A DNA stretch of 5,868 bases from SFHK01 sp045538305 (GCA_045538305.1 JAZSRC010000073.1:1-5868), one strand, 5' to 3'; positions 1 to 5,755 are shown, counted from the stretch's first letter. Program-made: numbers and translations. Notes: a model not told the origin generated them from the letters alone.

Positions 1-80
1 GAGGTCTGGCACTCGCCGCATCCGCCGTTTGCCTTGCTCTTGTTCAGATCGCGGGTTTCGAGGGTTTGAATTCTCTTCAT
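1..80 (-). CDS. scfA: SCIFF ranthipeptide precursor, N-terminal part (runs off left edge)
   Basis: The first 26 codons of a small gene read leftward from an ATG at 80. The peptide starts MKRIQTLETRDLNKSKANGG and continues CGECQT. This is the recognisable leader and first part of the six-cysteine core of SCIFF (six cysteines in forty-five residues) peptides, which are found across Clostridia. By family knowledge, SCIFF precursors are modified by a dedicated radical SAM/SPASM maturase (ScfB), which forms Cys-to-Thr thioether links (ranthipeptides). The maturase gene normally follows directly and would lie beyond the left edge. Two of the six cysteines (residues 21 and 24) are visible; the other four and the stop are outside. 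An AGGAG Shine-Dalgarno (90-94) sits 9 nt before the ATG, and a strong promoter lies at 113-141. The gene follows the decarboxylase by 57 nt with no terminator between, so read-through is possible. The identification is firm; the biological role in this organism is not shown. Confidence 0.93.
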   Translation of the reverse strand, partial: MKRIQTLETRDLNKSKANGGCGECQT

Positions 81-100
81 GACGCACTTCTCCTTTTTTT

Positions 101-114
101 ATAACTGGTGTTAT
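101..114. promoter_or_regulatory. possible operator dyad at the scfA start site
   Basis: ATAAC-TGGT-GTTAT is a perfect 5+5 dyad with a 4-nt centre. It touches the downstream end of the scfA -10 box and covers the predicted transcription start. That placement suits a repressor site, or a small hairpin at the 5' end of the transcript. The dyad is short and AT-rich, so chance is a real alternative. Confidence 0.25.
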
Positions 115-141
115 TGTAATCGTTTTTCTTAAGCATGTCAA
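113..141 (-). promoter_or_regulatory. sigma-A-type promoter of scfA
   Basis: Reading the minus strand, TTGACA (141 to 136) and TACAAT (118 to 113) are separated by exactly 17 nt. The -35 is a perfect consensus and the -10 differs at one position. Initiation would be expected near 106, giving a leader of about 25 nt that includes the AGGAG ribosome site. The -35 box contains the TGA stop codon of the upstream decarboxylase, so the promoter begins inside that gene. scfA can therefore be expressed independently of its upstream neighbour. Confidence 0.8.
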
Positions 142-1574
142 GTAATTTTTCTATGCGCTTGGCAGCCGGAAATACTATTCTCCGGTATCACGGCGAAAGC
201 GTCGTCTGCGCCCGATGTCGTAAGCATCTTTATCCCCATATGTTTCATGGATAGAAACGCCCGCACAACGTTATCGGTTATTCTTTCTCCCGGAACCATC
301 AACGGTATGCCCGGCGGATACGCCCATGCATACTCCGCACTCACGCGCCCGACAGCCTCTTCCGGCTTCACAGATTCGCAAACGCACGCCAGCGCATCCT
401 TGACGCTGGTTACAGCCTCCAATGCCTCCATTCCCGGAAAAACCGGTCGGCTCTCGCCGGACGGCGCATCCCTGTCAATTGCAATAAGCGCCTCCGCAAG
501 GCGCATAAGCGAATGCTCGGTATCCCCTGCTCCGGTCATCGCGATCGCGTATCGTTCATAGGCCGCTTCCAATTCAATATGAAATCTGTTTCGCAAAAGG
601 CGCATAATATCAACGCCGCTGAGTGCGCTATTGCCTATGCCAATGATAATCTTGCTTTGATCAAATGCAAATACATTCGCGCTGTCAGGCGTAAGAATGC
701 GGATTTTTTTGAGAGCAGAGGTTTCTTTCCGGAATCCTTCAAGCGACTCACGCCAATGCCCCAATATCTCTTTCCCTTTTTCAGACAAAAGCTTTACGCA
801 TCCGTCTATGGAAGCCATGAGCAAATAAGAAGGACTGCTGGTTTCAAAAATATCAATTGCATGCATGAGCTTTTTGTAATCAACGCCTTTTGCCGCATGC
901 ATAATTGCGGTCTGCGTCAAGCACGGAAGCGTTTTATGCAGGCTCTGAACGACAATGTCCGCGCCTGCCTTTACAGCGCCGTTCCCGAAGGCGTTGCCTA
1001 AGCCCAGATGCGCGCCATGTGCCTCATCTACAATCAGTTTCGCGCCGTACTTATGCGCAATGTCTGCTATGGATCTGACGTCGCTGATCACGCCCTCATA
1101 GGTTGGGCTGGTAATCAAGACAAAGGCAGCGCCGGGCGTATTCTGAAGCGCTTTCTCCACGGCATCCGGAGATATGCTTGCATTCATGCCGGTTTCGCAA
1201 TCAACCTGAGGATAGACAAACGTTGCCTGAAGCCCCGTGATTTCCAGCGCATGATACACGCTTTTATGGGCGTTTCGCGCAATAACACAGGTTTGCTTTC
1301 CCTGTCCAAGCGCATATACCGCCGAAAGTATACCGGCAGTCGAGCCGCCGACAAGATATATCGAATGCTCGCTTCCGAATAGGCGGGCGGCGCGCGCTTC
1401 GGAATCCGCTATCATTCCCTCGGGCGCATGCAGGTCATCAAATCCGTCAATCTCCGTAATATCCCATTCGGCTCCGAGCTCCTTCAGATACGAAGCCATC
1501 AGAGTATTACGTTTATGGCCGGGCATGTGCATGGGCAGAGCGTTGGGACAATATGCTTTAAGCGCTTTCAGCAT
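138..1574 (-). CDS. Orn/Lys/Arg decarboxylase family protein (YaaO/SpeA-like, PLP-dependent)
   Basis: A 478-residue fold-type I PLP enzyme of the prokaryotic ornithine/lysine/arginine decarboxylase family. In this family it would decarboxylate a basic amino acid to a polyamine or polyamine precursor (putrescine, cadaverine or agmatine) in the cytosol; the substrate cannot be read from the motifs. Visible landmarks are HMPGHKR at residues 16-22, the cofactor-phosphate region GGSTAG at 76-81, NAHKS at 101-105, DEAHGAH at 183-189 and SLHKTLP at 211-217, with K214 the Schiff-base lysine. The C-terminal PPGIPLMVPGERI is the hallmark of the family's small C-terminal domain. The length matches the short Gram-positive form of about 480 residues, not the long inducible E. 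coli enzymes of over 700. An in-frame ATG at 1589 adds five residues, but 1574 is chosen because AGAGG lies 5 nt before it and the family N-terminus fits. It lies downstream of the murG terminator and upstream of scfA. Family assignment is secure; specificity is unknown. Confidence 0.92.
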   Translation of the reverse strand: MLKALKAYCPNALPMHMPGHKRNTLMASYLKELGAEWDITEIDGFDDLHAPEGMIADSEARAARLFGSEHSIYLVGGSTAGILSAVYALGQGKQTCVIARNAHKSVYHALEITGLQATFVYPQVDCETGMNASISPDAVEKALQNTPGAAFVLITSPTYEGVISDVRSIADIAHKYGAKLIVDEAHGAHLGLGNAFGNGAVKAGADIVVQSLHKTLPCLTQTAIMHAAKGVDYKKLMHAIDIFETSSPSYLLMASIDGCVKLLSEKGKEILGHWRESLEGFRKETSALKKIRILTPDSANVFAFDQSKIIIGIGNSALSGVDIMRLLRNRFHIELEAAYERYAIAMTGAGDTEHSLMRLAEALIAIDRDAPSGESRPVFPGMEALEAVTSVKDALACVCESVKPEEAVGRVSAEYAWAYPPGIPLMVPGERITDNVVRAFLSMKHMGIKMLTTSGADDAFAVIPENSISGCQAHRKIT

Positions 1575-1579
1575 GTGAA

Positions 1580-1584
1580 CCTCT
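1580..1584 (-). promoter_or_regulatory. ribosome binding site fixing the decarboxylase start
   Basis: AGAGG on the minus strand lies 5 nt before the ATG at 1574. The longer frame's ATG at 1589 is preceded by an AT-rich stretch without any purine-rich Shine-Dalgarno. The site itself falls inside the first codons of that longer frame, so the shorter protein is preferred. Confidence 0.65.
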
Positions 1585-1600
1585 TTCATGGATGTAAATT

Positions 1601-1630
1601 ATTCTTAAAAACAGCCGGAGTACCTGCCAA
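1601..1630 (-). promoter_or_regulatory. weak candidate promoter for the decarboxylase
   Basis: On the minus strand TTGGCA (1630 to 1625) is followed after 18 nt by AAGAAT (1606 to 1601). The -35 has one mismatch and the -10 two. The -35 would sit in the loop of the murG terminator and the -10 just after its T tract. Initiation near 1594 would give a leader of about 20 nt before the ATG at 1574, too close for translation from 1589. No better promoter is visible in this 105-nt gap; the alternative is read-through from murG. Confidence 0.3.
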
Positions 1631-1646
1631 GGTCTCTCCGGCTGTT
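1607..1646 (-). terminator. rho-independent terminator of murG
   Basis: On the minus strand an 11-bp perfect stem, AACAGCCGGAG (1646-1636) with CTCCGGCTGTT (1620-1610), closes a 15-nt loop. The loop can itself form a 3-bp inner helix (ACC/GGT). The 3' arm runs into five consecutive T residues (1611-1607). It begins 33 nt after the murG stop codon. It should separate murG from the decarboxylase, at least partly. Confidence 0.85.
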
Positions 1647-1679
1647 CAAATGGATGGGCAGACGCCCAAACCATACGGG

Positions 1680-2756
1680 TTAACGGTTTTCATCCTTCTT
1701 TGCGTACATATGGATGTGCTCCATGATTTTATCGACGCTCTTCAAAACAGGTTCCCGGTTCATGGCGTCAATGAGCTGTCCCCTGTCGCGGTATACCTCA
1801 ATTACCCGCTTGACAAGCGTATCATGCGTCAGGTCATTTTGCTCCAGTACACGCGAGAAGCCCCTTCTCAGGAAGGAAGACGCATTGATTTCCTGATCGC
1901 CTCTGGACGCGCTGCCGGGATAGGGAATCAGCAGTGACGGCTTTCTGAGCGCCAGCAGTTCACAAATGGTGTTGGAACCCGCGCGCGTTATGACTACATC
2001 CGCGCAGGCATATGCATCCGCCATCTCTTCGTTCAGATACTGCATCTGCACATAACCCGGTATTCCTTCATAATCGGCGTCAGCATTTCCGTTTCCGCAA
2101 ATGTGCAGAATCTGAAAACACTTGGACAGTTCTTTGAGCGCGCCGCGCACAGCGCGATTGATGGCCTGAGCGCCAAGCGAACCGCCGACAACCAGCAGCA
2201 CGGGTCTGCTGTCTTTAAAACCGAACAATTTAAGGCCGCGCTCCCGGTTTCCCTGAAGCAGTTCCTTGCGTATGGGAGAACCAATGTACACGCCCTTATC
2301 GCCCGCCTCTTTCGCGGTTTCAGGGAATGTGCACAACAGTTCCTTTGCAAAGGGCATACACAGTTTGTTGGCAAGTCCGCGCGTCATATCGGATTCGTGA
2401 ACAATTACGGGAACGCGGTTCAAAGCCGCTGCATACACAACAGGAACCGATACATAGCCACCCTTGGAAAATACAATATTCGGCTTCAGCTTTCTGATCA
2501 GGCCAATCGCCTGTGCAACGCCATGTACAACGCGGAAAGGATCGGTGAAATTTTTCAGATCAAAATACCTGCGGAGTTTCCCTGTTTTTACAGAATGATA
2601 CGTAACGCCCTCGATCGGATCAATCAGGCTTTTTTCGATGCCGTTTTCAGAACCGATATAGTGGATTTCCCAGCCTTCCTTTAAAAGCTCCGGAATAATC
2701 GCCAGATGTGGAGTAACGTGCCCCGCGGTACCGCCGCCAGTCAATACAATACGCAT
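1680..2756 (-). CDS. murG: MurG, UDP-GlcNAc:lipid I N-acetylglucosaminyltransferase
   Basis: MurG adds GlcNAc from UDP-GlcNAc to undecaprenyl-pyrophosphoryl-MurNAc-pentapeptide (lipid I), giving lipid II on the inner face of the cytoplasmic membrane. The 358-residue protein has the usual length and two-domain GT-B order. The N-terminal half has the glycine loop GGGTAGH (7-13), SKGGYVS (97-103) and HESD (120-123). The C-terminal half has the second glycine loop GSLGAQ (192-197), the nucleotide-sugar region RAGSNTICE (258-266) and SRGDQ (284-288). HESD and SRGDQ, rather than the E. coli-like HEQN, mark a Gram-positive MurG subtype. The start at 2756 is preferred over an upstream ATG at 2780 because a G-rich ribosome site lies 6 nt before it and the protein then begins directly with MRIVLTGGG. 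Here murG is alone behind its own promoter and followed by a terminator, not embedded in a mur/fts division cluster. A second MurG elsewhere in the genome is possible. Confidence 0.94.
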   Translation of the reverse strand: MRIVLTGGGTAGHVTPHLAIIPELLKEGWEIHYIGSENGIEKSLIDPIEGVTYHSVKTGKLRRYFDLKNFTDPFRVVHGVAQAIGLIRKLKPNIVFSKGGYVSVPVVYAAALNRVPVIVHESDMTRGLANKLCMPFAKELLCTFPETAKEAGDKGVYIGSPIRKELLQGNRERGLKLFGFKDSRPVLLVVGGSLGAQAINRAVRGALKELSKCFQILHICGNGNADADYEGIPGYVQMQYLNEEMADAYACADVVITRAGSNTICELLALRKPSLLIPYPGSASRGDQEINASSFLRRGFSRVLEQNDLTHDTLVKRVIEVYRDRGQLIDAMNREPVLKSVDKIMEHIHMYAKKDENR

Positions 2757-2761
2757 CAAAG

Positions 2762-2769
2762 CACCCCCC
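2762..2769 (-). promoter_or_regulatory. ribosome binding site fixing the murG start
   Basis: GGGGGGTG on the minus strand lies 5 nt before the ATG at 2756 and differs from the GGAGGTG-type consensus by one base within its core. The upstream ATG at 2780 has only a poor GAG some 8 nt before it. The run of six G is unusual for such a site. Confidence 0.7.
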
Positions 2770-2811
2770 GTTTCGCACATGTTTTATGCTCTTTCAAACA
2801 GAACACGATTC

Positions 2812-2820
2812 ATTATAGCA
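2812..2820 (-). promoter_or_regulatory. extended -10 promoter of murG
   Basis: On the minus strand TGC-TATAAT (2820 to 2812) is a perfect -10 hexamer with the TG extension. No good -35 is present at 16-18 nt upstream (the spot reads AGAAAA), which is tolerated by extended -10 promoters. Initiation near 2805 gives a leader of about 50 nt to the ATG at 2756. Confidence 0.65.
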
Positions 2821-2825
2821 CACCG

Positions 2826-2911
2826 ATTCTCCGGTTTTCTTACGCTTTGGTTAAACAAACAGTTAACTATTGGCGGAGAAATGCCAATTCTAAACATTCG
2901 TGAATTCTCCG
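2826..2911. repeat. three copies of an ATTCTCCG-like word in the divergent intergenic region
   Basis: TTCTCCG occurs at 2827-2833 (plus), 2874-2880 (minus, read as CGGAGAA on plus) and 2905-2911 (plus). Each is preceded by an A/T-rich base pair (ATTCTCCG, ATTTCTCCG, ATTCTCCG). The first copy lies just upstream of the murG extended -10. Between the first two copies is a nested GTTAA/TTAAC dyad (2850-2866). The arrangement resembles operator half-sites, but the words are short and no regulator is encoded here. Confidence 0.3.
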
Positions 2912-2966
2912 ATGCACTGAAAAACGGTCCAATTTCAAATTGCAAGCAACTTTTGCCGCCCGTTAC

Positions 2967-2997
2967 TTGACAGACCTATATACCTTGATGGTACAAT
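2967..2997 (+). promoter_or_regulatory. promoter of the aldo/keto reductase-dnaX operon
   Basis: TTGACA (2967-2972, perfect) and TACAAT (2992-2997, one mismatch) are separated by 19 nt, two more than optimal. The -10 has a TGG extension (2989-2991), which can compensate. Initiation near 3004 gives a leader of about 20 nt containing AGGAGGTG (3013-3020), an excellent ribosome site 4 nt before the ATG at 3025. No promoter is visible between the reductase and dnaX, so this one probably serves both. Confidence 0.65.
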
Positions 2998-3024
2998 AAA
3001 GCATAATCTTACAGGAGGTGTCCC

Positions 3025-3999
3025 ATGCGCAAAATTGTGTTTGCCAATACGCAGCTTGAGGTATCGCCGCTGTCTCTCGGCACAGTCAACTTTGGAACTT
3101 CTACCCCGGAGGCGGAAGCTTTTTATCAGATGGATCACTATCGCGAGCTCGGCAACTTCATCGACACAGCGCATGTATACGGCGACTGGGAGCCGGGCGG
3201 AAAAAGCGCATCCGAAAAGGTAATCGGAAAATGGTTGAAATCGCGCGGAATGAACGGGCGCATGATCATTTCGTCCAAGGGCGCGCATCCCGTAATCGGC
3301 GATCCCGCCTTCCGTCCCCGCATGTCCAAAGCAGAAATTGCAAAGGATCTGGAGGAAAGCCTCACATATCTCGGCGTCGATGCAATCGATATGTATTTTC
3401 TGCACAGGGACGATGTATCCCGCCCTGTAGAAGAGATCGTCGATATCATGGAAGATTTCAGAAAGCAGGGAAAAATCCGCTTTTACGGCGTATCGAACTG
3501 GAAGCTTGATCGTATTATCAAAGCACAGGAATATGCGCACAGGATCGGAACACCAGGCTTTACCTGCAACCAGCTGATGTGGTCATTGGCCGCGATTCTT
3601 TATGAAAATGTCAGCGATAAAACGCTGGTCGCGATGGACAAAGAAACATACGCCCACCACAGCAAAAACCACATGAATGTAATGGCCTACCGTTCCATCG
3701 CGAAGGGATACTTTTCACACAAATATGCCGGAACATGTGTGCGTGAAAGCGTACCCTCCACATACAATACGCCTGCAAACGATAAAATATATGAACAGCT
3801 CCTGTCCCTTTCGGCGGAAACCGGAATTGGGATCACGCCGCTTTCGCTGGCGTATTTTGAGCACCAGCCGTTCCCGTCGGTAGCAATTGCGTCGTTCTCC
3901 AACCGCAATCAGCTGGACGACGGACTCAGCTTCCTTGAAACGGATATTCCTTTCGAAGTTTCCAAGCGCCTTCAGGCGCTCAGGAACGACCTCATATAA
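3025..3999 (+). CDS. aldo/keto reductase family oxidoreductase
   Basis: A 324-residue (alpha/beta)8-barrel oxidoreductase of the aldo/keto reductase superfamily, expected to reduce carbonyl substrates with NAD(P)H in the cytosol. The full catalytic tetrad is visible: D47 and Y52 in FIDTAHVYG, K85 in SSKGAHP and H127 in FLHRDD. GVSNW (155-159) and NQLMWS (182-187) match the usual barrel strands that contact substrate and nicotinamide. SFSNRNQLDD near the C-terminus corresponds to the cofactor-binding segment (often GASNPEQL in relatives). The start is clear: a strong AGGAGGTG lies 4 nt upstream, directly behind a promoter. Substrate and physiological role cannot be told from sequence. It is followed after 21 nt by dnaX on the same strand, an association with no obvious functional logic, and it diverges from murG. 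Confidence 0.93.
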   Translation: MRKIVFANTQLEVSPLSLGTVNFGTSTPEAEAFYQMDHYRELGNFIDTAHVYGDWEPGGKSASEKVIGKWLKSRGMNGRMIISSKGAHPVIGDPAFRPRMSKAEIAKDLEESLTYLGVDAIDMYFLHRDDVSRPVEEIVDIMEDFRKQGKIRFYGVSNWKLDRIIKAQEYAHRIGTPGFTCNQLMWSLAAILYENVSDKTLVAMDKETYAHHSKNHMNVMAYRSIAKGYFSHKYAGTCVRESVPSTYNTPANDKIYEQLLSLSAETGIGITPLSLAYFEHQPFPSVAIASFSNRNQLDDGLSFLETDIPFEVSKRLQALRNDLI

Positions 4000-4020
4000 C
4001 AACAATACGGAGGATCCGCC

Positions 4021-5622
4021 ATGAGCAGTTATCAGGCGCTGTACCGCGCGTGGCGACCGGAACGGTTTGAAGACATCGCCGGTCAGGACGCCATTGTCAA
4101 AACGCTTCAAAGGCAAATTGTAAGCGGACATATCGCGCACGCATATCTGTTCTGCGGCAGCCGCGGAACCGGAAAAACCACCACCGCAAAGGTATTGGCT
4201 CGGGCCATCAACTGCCGGAATTCGCAGGATGGCGAGCCATGCGGCGTATGCGATGCTTGCATACAGCTGAAAAATGAAAACAGTATGGATATACTGGAAA
4301 TCGACGCTGCCAGCAACAACAGCGTTGATGAGGTGCGCCTGCTGCGCGATCGCATCGCTTATCCCCCAAGCGTCGGACGATACAAGGTATATATCATTGA
4401 CGAGGTACACATGCTTTCAAACAGCGCCTTCAATGCGCTTTTGAAAACGCTGGAGGAACCGCCGGCGCACGCAGTATTCATACTGGCAACCACAGAGCCC
4501 CAGAAACTGCCCGCAACGGTGCTTTCCCGATGCCAGAGATATGATTTCAGACGCATCGCCGCAAGCGTTATCATTGACCGCATGCAGGTTGTGCTTGACG
4601 GCATAGGCAGAACCGCCGATACCGATGCGCTGTATGAAATCGCGCGCGCTGCAGAAGGCGGCATGCGCGACGCATTGTCGCTTCTGGACATGTGCTTGAG
4701 CTACACTTCGGAAAATGTAACCGCCCTTCTTGTTCGCGAGGTGCTCGGGACTGCAGGACGGGACTTTATGTTCAAATTCACCAACGCCATCGAAGAGGGC
4801 AATGCAGCCACAGCCCTTCTGCTGATCGATCAGGCCATGCGCGACGGGCGTGACGCAGGCGTGTTTGCCCGTGAAACCGCGCAGCATATGCGCATCATTC
4901 TCATGGCGCGCCTGGTAGGCGATAATCTGAGCGATCTGGCTGAAATTGCGCCCGAGGATGCCGTTCGCTTCGTCGAACAGTCAGCGCGGTTCGAGCAAAC
5001 GCGGCTGATGCGTGCGCTGGATCTGTTCATCCGAGCAGAGAGTGAGATGAAGTGGGTTTCTTCTCCCCGGTCCATTCTGGAGGTATGCGCCGTACGCGCA
5101 TGCGCCGTACAGGAAGGAATAAGTGTAGACGCCCTTACCGAACGCGTGGAATCGCTCGAGAAACAGCTGAAAGCGGGAACGTTTGTAAAAGCTCAAACCG
5201 CAGAAAAGCCGGCGCCCGCCGCCACGCCCGCGGAAAAAGAGAAACCGGTTCCCGCACATGAAGCAAAACCGGCAAGCAGCGTCAAAACAAATGATGAAGC
5301 CCTTTTTGACGAAGCTGTCGCATCGCTTTCCGAAAAGAATCCTTCCCTTCGGGCGTTTTTGTCGCGCATGAAATTTGCCGGTATGGACGCAGATGTTCTG
5401 TTTACTGTATTTGACAAAAACTCACGCATACAAATGCAGCTGCTTGAAAAAAAGACATCCCTGCTGGAACAGGCATTTTCAGAAAAGTTTGGCCGGACTA
5501 TCGCAGTAAACATGAAGCTGGAAAACGACGCCGCTCAGAAAGCCGCAAAGGCCGTATCCAGCGAAACCATGACGCGCACATTTGAAATATTCGGACGCGA
5601 CAAAGTAGAGGTAATCGACTGA
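4021..5622 (+). CDS. dnaX: DNA polymerase III subunit gamma/tau
   Basis: This is the clamp-loader ATPase subunit that, with delta and delta', opens and loads the beta sliding clamp on primed DNA. The 533-residue protein begins with the typical YQALYRAWRPERFEDIAGQ. It then shows Walker A GSRGTGKT (46-53), zinc-ligand cysteines C65, C74, C77 and C80, Walker B in IIDEVH (125-130), ATTEP sensor 1 (156-160), the SRC arginine-finger motif (169-171) and GGMRDALSLLD sensor 2 (213-223). A collar domain is followed by a short Ala/Pro/Lys/Glu-rich linker (about 385-425). A Firmicute-type C-terminal domain (about 426-533) ends FGRDKVEVID. The start is supported by GGAGG (4009-4013), 7 nt before the ATG. 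It is translated behind an aldo/keto reductase and followed by a hairpin. The usual partners ybaB and recR are not downstream. An in-frame A AAA AAG heptamer at 5448-5454 is discussed as a finding. Confidence 0.97.
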   Translation: MSSYQALYRAWRPERFEDIAGQDAIVKTLQRQIVSGHIAHAYLFCGSRGTGKTTTAKVLARAINCRNSQDGEPCGVCDACIQLKNENSMDILEIDAASNNSVDEVRLLRDRIAYPPSVGRYKVYIIDEVHMLSNSAFNALLKTLEEPPAHAVFILATTEPQKLPATVLSRCQRYDFRRIAASVIIDRMQVVLDGIGRTADTDALYEIARAAEGGMRDALSLLDMCLSYTSENVTALLVREVLGTAGRDFMFKFTNAIEEGNAATALLLIDQAMRDGRDAGVFARETAQHMRIILMARLVGDNLSDLAEIAPEDAVRFVEQSARFEQTRLMRALDLFIRAESEMKWVSSPRSILEVCAVRACAVQEGISVDALTERVESLEKQLKAGTFVKAQTAEKPAPAATPAEKEKPVPAHEAKPASSVKTNDEALFDEAVASLSEKNPSLRAFLSRMKFAGMDADVLFTVFDKNSRIQMQLLEKKTSLLEQAFSEKFGRTIAVNMKLENDAAQKAAKAVSSETMTRTFEIFGRDKVEVID

Positions 5623-5625
5623 AAC

Positions 5626-5656
5626 AGCCGGCAGCAACGCCATGTTACTGCCGGCT
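5626..5656 (+). terminator. strong hairpin directly after dnaX, possible terminator
   Basis: A 13-bp stem with one mismatch (5626-5638 with 5644-5656, C5635 opposite A5647) encloses the 5-nt loop GCCAT, starting 3 nt after the dnaX stop. The core is AGCCGGCAG/CTGCCGGCT. Position and stability suit a transcription end for the reductase-dnaX operon. The sequence after the stem is TCGCATG, with no T tract, so it is not a canonical intrinsic terminator. It may act with the next hairpin or protect the mRNA 3' end. Confidence 0.55.
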
Positions 5657-5682
5657 TCGCATGTATACGAATATGTAAAGAG

Positions 5683-5725
5683 GGCGCCGGGTTCCTTTGT
5701 AAAACGCTCTCTCAGCGCCGGCGCC
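5683..5725. other. nested inverted repeat between convergent genes
   Basis: GGCGCCGG (5683-5690) pairs perfectly with CCGGCGCC (5718-5725). The second arm is directly preceded by a small internal hairpin, CGCT-CTCTC-AGCG (5705-5717), so the two helices would stack. Neither flank has a good T tract: the plus strand continues TATATAAACC and the minus strand CTCTTTACAT. On the minus strand the inner hairpin is followed by TTTT. A bidirectional termination or mRNA-end structure is the likeliest role. Confidence 0.4.
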
Positions 5726-5732
5726 TATATAA

Positions 5733-5755
5733 ACCGCCTTTCATCATGCGGCGGT
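5733..5755 (-). terminator. candidate terminator of the zinc-ribbon gene
   Basis: On the minus strand ACCGCC (5755-5750) and GGCGGT (5738-5733) form a 6-bp stem around an 11-nt loop, starting 5 nt after the stop of the minus-strand gene. The following bases read TTATATAGG. The T-rich tail is short and interrupted, so termination may rely on this hairpin together with the nested repeat at 5683-5725. Confidence 0.4.

Noticed and set aside
513..1001. Long plus-strand open frames (247-561, 513-1001, 1008-1382, 1428-1937, 2103-2684) opposite the decarboxylase and murG
   Set aside because: They lie antisense to two clearly recognisable genes, have low-complexity or random-looking protein sequences, and lack ribosome sites. 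They are shadows.
1654..1666. Small GGGC-AGAC-GCCC hairpin after the murG stop
   Set aside because: It has only four base pairs and no T tract, and the far stronger terminator lies just beyond it.
2779..2970. A 63-codon plus-strand frame spanning the divergent intergenic region
   Set aside because: Its ATG has no Shine-Dalgarno, it crosses the murG promoter and leader, and its first half has no protein-like conservation that I recognise. Only the internal 29-codon part is mentioned, as a weak finding.
2935..3540. Minus-strand open frames opposite the reductase and dnaX (2935-3540, 3715-4410, 4417-4887 and others)
   Set aside because: They are antisense to catalytic and ATPase motifs that are plainly conserved on the plus strand, and none has a recognisable domain or initiation signal.
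3965..3980. Perfect hairpin AGCGCC-TTCA-GGCGCT in the last codons of the reductase
   Set aside because: It is inside coding sequence, has no T tract, and is followed at once by the dnaX ribosome site in the same operon. It is short enough to be a codon-level coincidence.
5166..5285. Ala/Pro/Lys/Glu-rich stretch in dnaX considered as a repeat or insertion
   Set aside because: It is irregular, stays in frame, and sits where DnaX proteins carry a flexible linker between the clamp-loader core and the C-terminal domain.
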